A stretch of DNA of 9,554 nt from Acidobacteriaceae bacterium (GTDB lineage: Bacteria > Acidobacteriota > Terriglobia > Terriglobales > Acidobacteriaceae), in assembly GCA_030040115.1 (NCBI GenBank), contig JASHUH010000228.1, forward strand, positions 1 to 9,554, written 5' to 3'. The translations under genes were made by a program, and so were the position numbers. This document shows positions 1 through 8,100 of this stretch, in pieces (the stretch's first letter is position 1; every line of letters begins with the position of its first letter). The notes under the pieces are model-generated. The model was not told the origin of the DNA, did not search any database, and saw nothing but the letters and a program-made list of their open reading frames with translations.

Positions 1-614
1 AAACGGCAGAGCCAGAGAATAGCGGATGTTGAACGATGCTCAGAAAGTTGGCGGTGTGCCGCTCCCATCGACTGCTGAGGCGAAAGCTCTTCCGCCAGAC
101 GAACAATCGCCGATCTTCCAAGGTTGAAGGCGGCGCACAACGGCTTCCCAACCAAACTTTTTCTTTCGCTTGCGCCGTTGGGGACCAATCATTTCAACAC
201 CTCCGCCGTCCATGCGTCCGTCGAGCATAGGGTAGCCCAGAATTGCCGGGAATCTTCCCAAGGATTTCCTGCGTGCTACAACCTCTCATAAAGTCGCCCA
301 TGCCGCAGCTCTGGCGTAATCTCTGCCCCCTTGATCTGACAGGTCAACTGCTGATGCCAAGCTACATCGCGCCACATTCCTACAAATTGAGGACCGCAAA
401 GTCAACGGCGCCAAACCCATTTGGGCCCCTTCATTTCTGCTTGATAGCTGCAAGCAACAGTACCCAGTCGCCAGCATCGTCGTGATTCTTTCCCGGGGGC
501 GTGAAATTGCGCGTTCCATTGTTCGCAAAGGCCCTCCGGAGATGGTTCTGTAGGCCCCGCTCTAGCTAAGGGCTTCGCCATTGAAATCCCACAAATAAGA
601 TCAAGTCTAAACAG
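1..614. other. Left flank with no recognisable gene
   Basis: No open frame here looks like a protein. The longest are 64-80 codons, lie on both strands, overlap each other, have no good ribosome binding site and match no family I know. Minus-strand frames are repeatedly broken by stops and could be a decayed gene, but I cannot name a parent. Downstream of the glycoside hydrolase stop at 615 I looked for a Rho-independent terminator and found only short GC pairings (around 530-560) without a T tract. No tRNA, rRNA or repeat array was seen. Confidence 0.6.
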
Positions 615-2132
615 TTAAAAGGCTCCCCGCGAAAAGTTGAAGTGGTTTTGTTTATGATTTGCGACGGAAGAATCTAACGCGCCTGGTGGAACCAGCGTCT
701 GATCTTTCCTAATGAAATATAATTTAACAAGCTCGGTACTCGGACTGCAGGAATCGAATGCAAATGAATCTGCGAGTTGGCGCAGCTCCGTTTCGCCCTT
801 GTCCTTCAGATGAAACACGATCGCGTAAGTCAGTTCGTCATCGAACGCCCGCTCGATAGGTGCAACGAATTCGTACTGCCTCGGCCACCACTCGAAATTG
901 AAATTGCTTAAAATCTGTGCTGTCATCTTTGCAGCAGAATCCTCCGACCGAGGACCATCATCCCAGCCCAACAACACTCTGGCTTTCTGACGTTCGGCCC
1001 GCACTTCGGGTGAAGCGAGAAAGATCCGCCAGGGGGTGTCGGCGCGCACTGTGACCAATCCCTGCCCTCCGACATCTTTGTAGGTCCACTCAGTCCAGGA
1101 CCAACCTTCTTCATTGGCTATCGAAATCATGTCTCTGACCATGGCATACACAAATTCCCTCGCTCCATTTTCGGCGCCAAATTCACCCATGTAGACAGGC
1201 CTGCGCCGGCCGAATGCAATTTGCTCACGCATCAGGTTGCGAAGATATTCCTTGTCGTAACGCACGCCGTCTACAGTTTGCGGATAGTCGGTCATTTTCG
1301 CGAGCGGGAAGGCGAAGAAGGGATAAATATGGAACTCGAACACCGTCTGTTTATCGTTCCAGAAATCGTCGGGAAGGCCCTGGAAACCTTTTCCAAAGTT
1401 GTCACCCGACAGGAAAATGAGATGAACCGGGTCAACCTGCCGGATCTGGCGATGCGTCTCCCGCAGCCATGCAGTGAGCAGCTCCGTGTGGCCTTCGGTA
1501 TTGGGTTCATTGATCAGGTCATAACCCGCAACGGCGGTTTCGTTCCTGTACCGTTTCGCCAACGCCACCCAAAAGGCGGTGGCGCGCATGCGAAAGTTGG
1601 CGTAGCGCCAAAAGTCGGGAGTGGCCGAAAGCGAATCGGCATAGATTTCTCTCGACTGCCCACCCATCACAGCGTGGAGGTCGAGAATGACGTAGATGCC
1701 GTGGGCCTTGCTGATTCGAATCAGAGTATCAAGATGCCGGAGGGCCCCTTCGTCGTAATGCCCAGGGTCATTTGGCTTCTCGAAGCGATTTTCATCGATC
1801 GGCACGCGTAGTACATTAAAGCCTTCCTTTTGCAGGAATTCTGCATCCTTGTCGGTGTAGTATGCCGTCATGTATTCGTCCCAGAACGCATCGGCCTTTT
1901 CCTTGCCCAGTACGGTGCTCATGGCGGAGTGCATCTGGGTATCGGTGCCATAAAGTCCAACCATCCAATCTTCCAGAAGTAGCCAGTTGCCGAGATTGGC
2001 GCCGCGCAATTGTATCTCTTTCCCTGACTGATACAGCTTCGCCCCTCGGGCCTGGATGAAATCCTGGGCTGAAGCGTTTTGCTGAAAGAAGATCAATCCG
2101 CATATGAAGGCTGCATAAAACGTGCGTTTCAT
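615..2132 (-). CDS. Secreted glycoside hydrolase family 5 (cellulase/exo-glucanase-like)
   Basis: This 505-residue enzyme is a retaining clan GH-A (beta/alpha)8 glycosidase, probably acting on beta-glucan or a related beta-glycan outside the cytoplasm. Residues 1-22 are a Sec signal peptide with an ASA-QD cleavage site. The barrel starts at RGANLGNW (43-50), which resembles the RGxNLGGW opening of exo-beta-1,3-glucanases. Further landmarks are R109, DLH (151-153), INEP (207-210) with acid/base E209, FHIY (267-270), GEFG (316-319) with nucleophile E317, and W349. The barrel ends near residue 390, and about 105 residues of unassigned sequence follow. The ATG is supported by GGAGGT eight bases upstream (2141-2146). 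The gene is last in a same-strand series, 137 bp after its neighbour, and probably shares its transcript. Substrate cannot be fixed from sequence: beta-1,3- and beta-1,4-glucan are both possible. Family call is firm, specificity is inference. Confidence 0.9.
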   Translation of the reverse strand: MKRTFYAAFICGLIFFQQNASAQDFIQARGAKLYQSGKEIQLRGANLGNWLLLEDWMVGLYGTDTQMHSAMSTVLGKEKADAFWDEYMTAYYTDKDAEFLQKEGFNVLRVPIDENRFEKPNDPGHYDEGALRHLDTLIRISKAHGIYVILDLHAVMGGQSREIYADSLSATPDFWRYANFRMRATAFWVALAKRYRNETAVAGYDLINEPNTEGHTELLTAWLRETHRQIRQVDPVHLIFLSGDNFGKGFQGLPDDFWNDKQTVFEFHIYPFFAFPLAKMTDYPQTVDGVRYDKEYLRNLMREQIAFGRRRPVYMGEFGAENGAREFVYAMVRDMISIANEEGWSWTEWTYKDVGGQGLVTVRADTPWRIFLASPEVRAERQKARVLLGWDDGPRSEDSAAKMTAQILSNFNFEWWPRQYEFVAPIERAFDDELTYAIVFHLKDKGETELRQLADSFAFDSCSPSTELVKLYFIRKDQTLVPPGALDSSVANHKQNHFNFSRGAF

Positions 2133-2140
2133 TCGCTATT

Positions 2141-2146
2141 ACCTCC
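2141..2146 (-). promoter_or_regulatory. Ribosome binding site of the GH5 gene
   Basis: The minus strand reads GGAGGT, eight bases before the ATG at 2132. It supports this start, which also yields an intact signal peptide. Confidence 0.75.
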
Positions 2147-2269
2147 GCTACTTAGGCTAACGTTTTAGACGGGGTTCGCATTTGATCTCCGTTATTCAGT
2201 CACCGTGGCTGGTGGTTCTGGAGTCAGGTTTGTAGGCCAATATAACTTGCCAGACCTTACTTAGAACTC

Positions 2270-3565
2270 CTAGCCAGGAGACTGAATCAATTCGGTGATT
2301 CCGCGGGCCCTCAAGTAATCCTTATCCTTGGAACGGCTCGCGAGAACGATGGCCGACGATACTCCGCGGTTGATCAGGTTCATGTAGGGCGTCGCATACT
2401 TCCAATCCGCAGGCCACGGTTTCGTGGAAAGTCCTTGGTCGGGAATGACAAGCGCAGTCTTTCGGGGAGCTATCGCGGACGGTGTACGCCGAAACTCGGC
2501 CACGAGTTCCGCAAACTTCTTTCCAATGGGCTTGGGTCTGTTCTGTAGATCCAGCAACCCCAAATCGTGTTCGACCTGATTGTCATGGGAAGACCACCAG
2601 GTAATTCCCCATACCTTGCCGGTGGCCAGTAAGTTGCGAAACATCGGCTCCATATATTCAGTCGAGATGTTCGTCTCTTCGACCCATACGCGACGGCTGA
2701 GGTCGGTTTGATAGGCGTAAGCAAGTTCAACTTCATATTCGATAAGATGCAGCAATGCTGGATCCGAACGACTAAGCACCCAGTCATGGTCTTCCTGGGA
2801 AAGGTACGAGTGTAGAACTGAAGCATGGCCGGTCGTCGCGATCTGTTCCCGGCTAAATCCGAAGTCGTTCCACCATGGGGCGTGACTAATCCCATTCACG
2901 TGAAACCGGTTTGGAGCAATCTCATCGGCATAGCGAAGCATTTCTGTTGCCCAGGTGTCCCCGTCATTGATAGAAGCCGGATTGCATCTAGGGATTTGCA
3001 TAAGAACATCAAGTTCATTGCCTATGTCAAAGCCGAGAAAGCGCCGGTGCGTGCCGACGGCTTCCACAATCCTCCGAAACAAGAGCTTCTCGCCTTCGAT
3101 GGTCTCGGGGCCCGTAAACATATTTCCGGCCCTTTGATCGCTAAACGGATAAGCCAGGGGCGCGACCCACGCAGGTATAAACTCCAGCCCACTCATCCAA
3201 CCATTCAGCACCGTAACCTCCACGTCGAGGCCCGCTTTGTCGGCGGCATCCAGAAGGGAATGCAGGTTGGACAGAGCACGGTCGCTCACGGTGTTGATGC
3301 CCGGCTGAAAGAAGGGCCATATACAATGGGCCCGAATATGATCCAGACCAAGTTCAGCAACGCCACTCAGGTCGTCCGCGATTGCCTGTTGATCCCAATC
3401 GAGCCAACTGTAAAACCAATCCTTCCGGGGCACATAGTTCGCGCCAAAGCGAGGCTCGGCATCAGACGTAGGCGCAGCAGCATCACCGAACAGCGGCGTA
3501 CGCGTAGCAACTGCCACAGCCGTCCCCAGGACCGATGACTTCACGAATTCACGGCGCGAGATCAT
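2270..3565 (-). CDS. Tat-exported GH5-like cellulase/mannanase-family hydrolase, copy B
   Basis: This 431-residue protein begins with a twin-arginine signal (SRREFVK at 3-9, then a hydrophobic stretch to about 21), so it is expected to be exported folded. The rest is a clan GH-A barrel. GxNYVPR lies at 41-47, GNELD (182-186) has presumed acid/base E184 preceded by the usual Asn (N183), HSY is at 252-254, WVEETN (294-299) holds the nucleophile at E296 or E297, and TWW (322-324) follows. It resembles cellulase-family proteins near GH5 mannanases, but the substrate is unknown. From residue about 369 a short alpha/beta segment (VIPD, then a PWPADW stretch) looks like the start of an extra domain that ends abruptly. 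The ATG has a near-perfect AAGGAGGT five bases upstream. It is the downstream member of a tandem pair and keeps canonical catalytic residues. Confidence 0.85.
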   Translation of the reverse strand: MISRREFVKSSVLGTAVAVATRTPLFGDAAAPTSDAEPRFGANYVPRKDWFYSWLDWDQQAIADDLSGVAELGLDHIRAHCIWPFFQPGINTVSDRALSNLHSLLDAADKAGLDVEVTVLNGWMSGLEFIPAWVAPLAYPFSDQRAGNMFTGPETIEGEKLLFRRIVEAVGTHRRFLGFDIGNELDVLMQIPRCNPASINDGDTWATEMLRYADEIAPNRFHVNGISHAPWWNDFGFSREQIATTGHASVLHSYLSQEDHDWVLSRSDPALLHLIEYEVELAYAYQTDLSRRVWVEETNISTEYMEPMFRNLLATGKVWGITWWSSHDNQVEHDLGLLDLQNRPKPIGKKFAELVAEFRRTPSAIAPRKTALVIPDQGLSTKPWPADWKYATPYMNLINRGVSSAIVLASRSKDKDYLRARGITELIQSPG

Positions 3566-3570
3566 TCCTT

Positions 3571-3578
3571 ACCTCCTT
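3571..3578 (-). promoter_or_regulatory. Strong ribosome binding site of copy B
   Basis: The minus strand reads AAGGAGGT, a full match to the consensus, five bases before the ATG. The matching position of the sister gene is degenerate, so the two copies probably differ in translation rate. Confidence 0.8.
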
Positions 3579-3667
3579 CGAGTGAAATAATAAATAAAAG
3601 AGCCGCTTCTTCAGTCTGGCCAAACCCGTGAGCTGGCGCTATACCGGCCGGACCCTACTTAGAACTC

Positions 3668-4984
3668 CTACCCATAAGACTGAATCAATTCGCTGATTCC
3701 GCGGGCCCTCAAGTAATCCTCATCCTTGGAACGGCTCGCGAGAACGATGGCCGGCGATACTCCGCGGTTGATGGGGTTCATGTAGGGCTGCGCATACTTC
3801 CAATCCGCAGGCCACGGTTTCGCGGAAAGTCCTCGATCCGGAATGACTAACGCCTTGTCCCGGGCGACTATCGCAGGCCGCGAACGCCTAAATTCGGCCA
3901 CGAGTTCCGCAAACTTCCTTCCAATGGGTTTGGGCCTATTCTGTAGATCCAAAAGCCCCAGCTCGTTTTCACCTTTATCGAGGCTAATGGACGGATCTAT
4001 GTCGTGGGAACACCACCAGGTGATGCCCCATGCCTTGCCGGTGGCCAATAAGTTGCGAAACATTGGTTCCATGAATTCCGTCGAAATATTCGTCTCTTCC
4101 ACCCATACGCGGCGGCTGAGGTCGGTTTGGTAGGCGTAAGCGAGTTCTACCTCATATTCCTGAAGGTGCAGCAATGCGGGATCCGAACGACTAAGCAACC
4201 AGTCATGGTCCTCTTGGGAAACGTATGAGTGTACAACCGACGCCTGACCCGTCGTTGCAATCTGCTCCCGGCTGAAACCAAAGTCGTTCCACCAGGGGGC
4301 ATGGGAGATCCCATTGACGTGAAACTTGCCCGGAGCAATCTCGCTGACGTAGCCAAGCATTTCCCGCGCCCAAGCGTCAGCATCGCCCATAGAAGCCGCA
4401 TTGCAATTCTGGATTTGCATCAGAACATCCAGCTCGTCGCCCACGTCAATGCCGAGGAAGCGCCGATGCTTACCGACTGTCTCCACAATGCGGCTGAACA
4501 ACAAGTTCTCAGCTTCGATGACCTTGGGGGATGTAAATATATTCCCGTCTTTTTGGTCCTTAAAAGGATCAGCGAGGGGCGCGACGAATGGCGGTATAAA
4601 CAATAGCCCGCTCATCCAACCGGCCAGCACCGTAACCTCCACGTCGAGACCCGCCGTGTCGGCGACATCGAGGAGGGAGTGTAGGTTAGCCAGAGCGCGG
4701 TCGCTCACGGTGTTAATGCCCGGCTGAAAGAAGGGCCATAGGCAATGAATCCGAATATGATCTAGGCCCAGTTGCGCAATGGCGCTCAAGTCATCGGCAA
4801 TTGACTGTTGATTCCAATCAAGCCAGCAGTACAACCAGCGCGTCCTGGGAATATAATTCACGCCAAAGCGAGGCCCGCTATAGGTCGAAGGCGCGGGAGC
4901 ATCGTCGAACACCGGCCTGCGGGTCGCAACTGCCGCAGCCGACCCCAGGACTGATGTCTTCACGAATTCACGGCGCGAGATCAC
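3668..4984 (-). CDS. Tat-exported GH5-like hydrolase, copy A, with altered acid/base motif
   Basis: This 438-residue paralogue of the gene at 2270-3565 has the same layout: twin-arginine signal SRREFVK (3-9), clan GH-A barrel, HSY (252-254), WVEETN (294-299), TWW (322-324) and a short C-terminal alpha/beta segment. Residues 221-240 and 281-300 are identical in both copies. Two changes stand out. The acid/base motif reads GDELD (182-186), so the almost invariant Asn before catalytic E184 is Asp (codon GAC at 4436-4438). The loop after the last barrel strand (329-341) is 13 residues instead of 6, which explains the whole length difference. The start is GTG, with GAAGGG seven bases upstream. The frame is fully open, so it is a functional-looking gene that may have changed specificity, pH behaviour or activity. 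It lies 142 bp downstream of the receptor gene. Confidence 0.83.
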   Translation of the reverse strand: MISRREFVKTSVLGSAAAVATRRPVFDDAPAPSTYSGPRFGVNYIPRTRWLYCWLDWNQQSIADDLSAIAQLGLDHIRIHCLWPFFQPGINTVSDRALANLHSLLDVADTAGLDVEVTVLAGWMSGLLFIPPFVAPLADPFKDQKDGNIFTSPKVIEAENLLFSRIVETVGKHRRFLGIDVGDELDVLMQIQNCNAASMGDADAWAREMLGYVSEIAPGKFHVNGISHAPWWNDFGFSREQIATTGQASVVHSYVSQEDHDWLLSRSDPALLHLQEYEVELAYAYQTDLSRRVWVEETNISTEFMEPMFRNLLATGKAWGITWWCSHDIDPSISLDKGENELGLLDLQNRPKPIGRKFAELVAEFRRSRPAIVARDKALVIPDRGLSAKPWPADWKYAQPYMNPINRGVSPAIVLASRSKDEDYLRARGISELIQSYG

Positions 4985-4991
4985 TCCTTGT

Positions 4992-4997
4992 CCCTTC
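4992..4997 (-). promoter_or_regulatory. Weak ribosome binding site for a GTG start
   Basis: The minus strand reads GAAGGG seven bases before GTG, with AAGGA directly abutting the start. The sister gene has AAGGAGGT and ATG in the same place, so this copy has lost both strong elements. GTG is the only start that preserves the complete twin-arginine signal. Confidence 0.6.
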
Positions 4998-5064
4998 GAA
5001 GGTCTAATTCCTGTTGTGCATCGCCGCCGTTTGAACTGACCAAGGATCCTGAGTACGGATTGCG

Positions 5065-5095
5065 GGGAGCGGAGATCATCGAAACATCCGCTCCC
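5065..5095 (-). other. Intergenic stem-loop after the receptor gene
   Basis: GGGAGCGGA (5065-5073) and TCCGCTCCC (5087-5095) form a perfect 9-bp stem with a 13-base loop, about 30 bases past the receptor stop. No T tract follows on the minus strand, so it is not a classical terminator. Its position between an abundant receptor and downstream enzymes suits an mRNA-stabilising or processing hairpin, but that role is inferred. Confidence 0.6.
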
Positions 5096-5126
5096 TCTCT
5101 CCCTAGCTGAAGTTGCCGGCTAGAGG

Positions 5127-8100
5127 TTAGAAGCTAAAGCGCGCGCCAAGTTGCATGGTGCGGCCGTCAATCGTAAGCGAGGTATCATTGGTCACGGTCG
5201 AGGAGCAGGCCTGGCCTAGAGTTGGACAATACAAGCTGGTGTTCGGATCTCCGAAACTGGGATGATTGAAGACGTTGTTGGCATCCGCGCGTATCTCCAT
5301 TTTTGTCAGTTCCCAAATCGAGAAGATTTTACCCAGAGTCAGGTTAACTTGGCCCAACTTCGGACCGTAGACCGAGTTTCTGCGGCCATCTCCGAATGTT
5401 GCCTCCGGAGGAGCTGCATAAGCGGAGGGATTATACCATTGGTAGATGCTGTGGCTGGTCAGTTTCGGGTTTCCGATCACATTCGGAAACTCGGAGCCAT
5501 CCTGCGCAAAGGTTTCGTTCGGAGTCACCACCGGCGTAAAGGGGGTTCCGCTCTGAACACGTACGATGGCCGAGGTATTCCAGCCCCCTATGACCGCATC
5601 GATGATACGGCCATTGGCTCCACCGTTGAGGTATTTCCTGCCGATCCCAAAGGGCAACTGATACGTCACATACCCCTTGAATGCATTCCGGACATCGAAG
5701 TTCGACCCGCCATAGTTGGCGCTGGGATCGAATGCATTTTGATAAAGTACGGTTCCCATATTCGTGCTATACCACCCGCTTGTATCCATCGTGTCAAGCA
5801 TGTGCGCCCAAACGTAATTGAAGCTGAAGCTCAGGCCCGAACTCATGCGCTGGGTAATCGACGCCTGCAGCGAGTTGTAGTTCGAGACCGCATTATTTGT
5901 ACCGCTCTGCGTGTACATGTCCGTGAAGTTGGGATACGGTCTGGCAAGCTGAGGATTGGTTTCAGCTTCAACGAGATTGCTCTCCGGCACCTGGTTGATG
6001 TCGACGGGAAAGGGAAGGCCGTAGCCGTGGCTTCCCACATAGGCAACCTCGACTGCAAGGTTCGGCCTCAGCATACGCTGCACGGCCACGCTCCACTGTT
6101 CTATGTCCATGTCGGGCACATGATAGGCCTGATAGTCTGGTCCTTCGCCATTGTACGCGGTTGGACTGGTTCCAGGCAGTGCGTAAGGCAGGGTCGCATT
6201 GGTGGTAGCGGGGTTCGTGCTGTTACCTAAAAACACCGGAGATGTGATGCCTTCGGTGAAATCGGTGACGCTGCCGTAGTACGAGTAAACTGTGCCAAAC
6301 CCGACATTGCCCCTTGTGCCCAGAGAGTAGTTATAGTCGTACAGGCCGAAGCCTCCGCGCACCGTCGTATTGGCCATTGGCTCCCAGGCGAATCCGAGGC
6401 GTGGCAGGATGGCGTCCCAAATAGGTGCGCTCATGGCGGTCCGCCCATTGGCATGGGTGGGGCCATACCACATCGCTCCGTATGTGCCTGGGGCATAGCA
6501 ATTTGGTTCTCCTGCTGTGCAAGGGTTCAGAACCGCGGGATCGAAGACACCCATATTCTCATGCGGCTCATTCAGGCCAATTTGCATTGTGTAGCGGAGG
6601 CCAAGGTTCAGGGTCAGGTTTGGTTTCAGCTTGTAATCGTCCTGAACGAACATCTGCGGCGTCTTGTACCGGGCCCCATATTCGGTATCATCATAAGCGG
6701 TCCAGCCACTCGAGTCGCCGAGAAGGAAGTCGGCGTATGGGACGCCGGTGCCGGTGGCGCCCACATACTCCGCAGTGTAGCCGCCTCCGAAGCTGTAGCT
6801 TCCGCTCTGTTCATTGCCCCACGCCGTCGCATTGTTCTGGTACGCAAGGAACTCGCCGCCAAATTTGAATACGTGCTTTCCTAGAATCAGGGTCACCACG
6901 TCGGACGGGGCGTAGGTGAACTCCTTCAGAATTGCATTCGAGGCCGGAGCGATGGTGTTGTAGTTGGTGATAGAGGTGCTGGGAAGCGCATCGAATTCTG
7001 TGGACTGGAGACCGAGCTTCTGCGGGTAGCCCTTGCCGATCGTGTCATCCGCAAAAAAATTCAGTTGATCCGTAAACCCGTATCTGAACTCGTTAATCAC
7101 GCGTGGCGAAATCGTCCACACGTCGGAGATTTGGGCGTTGTTGTTTTCGACGTCGTTGCCTTCCCATCCGATGGGATAGGCAAAGGGGGTCCCGCCTGAC
7201 GAGGGTGAGTCCTGTTCGCTGTCGGAAATGGTGATACGATTGTTTGGACTCAAGTCGTAGTCAAGACGGCCGAAGTATCTTGGCTCCGTAGCGGCTGTGA
7301 CGATCGAGTAGTAGTAATTGTTCGCCACTGTCCCGTACGGCTCGGTTACGCCCGTAACAAACATCCCATCGGAGGGGTGGTTCGATGGCGAAGGGTACAG
7401 GGCCTGTATCGCTTGTGCGACCGGGCTTATCATGCTGGGCGGAATCTTGTTGCCGTTCCCGTATTCCTGCGCGAAAGACGTTCTGGTCACACAGGGGCAG
7501 GTCTGCACTTTACCGTCGGGTTGAGTGACAGTCCCTGTTTCGGTCACTACCTGGGTGGTGGGATCGTAGATCGTAGGGAACCCCGTAAAATCGCCCACCT
7601 CTATTCCCGAGGTGGTGGATAGCGGGAAAGTCGCAAACCCCGAATTTGCGCCGCTGTTACTGTAAGTTCTGTCGTAGTTGAAAAAGAAGAACAGCTTCTT
7701 CTTCAAGATCGGCCCTCCAACGGCGCCGCCATATTCGTCGTAGCGGAGAAAGGGCACTGTCACCTTGGCGCCGAAACCGTAATTGGCCGCATCCAGGGCG
7801 TCGTTTTGGAAGTACTCATAGGCTGCGCCGTGAAATTGGCTGGTCCCTCCCTTGCTGATCTGGTTGTATTGGGTCCCGCCAATCCCGCTTTCCGCCGTGA
7901 AGTTGGAGGTCTGGATCTGGACTTCCGCAATATCTTCCAGCGGCGGGGTAGTGCTGTTGGAGGAGTTCACCAGGGTTACCGTCGATCCGTCCAGCGTGAC
8001 GTTCTCATAAGGGAGATTCCCGTTGACCGAACCGTATTGGGAGGGGTTCGACGCGTAGGAGGAACCAGCGGAGGCGCCGCTGGTCACGCCCGGAATCACC

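Larger units (their letters stand above)
2258..4999 (-). repeat. Tandem gene duplication (two ~1.35 kb copies)
   Basis: The two hydrolase genes at 2270-3565 and 3668-4984 are direct repeats at DNA level. Similarity extends beyond the coding parts. A 15-bp string ending in the stop codon (plus strand TACTTAGAACTCCTA) is identical at 2258-2272 and 3656-3670. Upstream of both starts the plus strand keeps TCCTT followed by a CCTTCGA motif (3566-3581 and 4985-4999). The copies therefore arose by tandem duplication of a unit containing its own ribosome binding site. Protein identity is about 79% by hand count, so the event is not very recent. Confidence 0.9.

Noticed and set aside
36..528. Short open frames on both strands, perhaps a decayed transposase
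   Set aside because: Translated in all frames by eye. No DDE motif, no helix-turn-helix and no known family signature, and no inverted terminal repeats were seen.
530..600. Terminator after the GH5 gene
   Set aside because: Only short GGCC-type pairings and no T tract on the minus strand.
1221..1811. 196-codon plus-strand open frame
   Set aside because: Antisense to the GH5 barrel, whose catalytic motifs are clear on the other strand.
2825..3538. 237-codon plus-strand open frame
   Set aside because: Antisense to copy B. The corresponding frame in copy A is much shorter, so it is not conserved between duplicates.
5262..6230. 322-codon plus-strand open frame
   Set aside because: It lies wholly inside the receptor gene on the opposite strand, and its product matches no family. 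It is a shadow of the GC-rich codon pattern.
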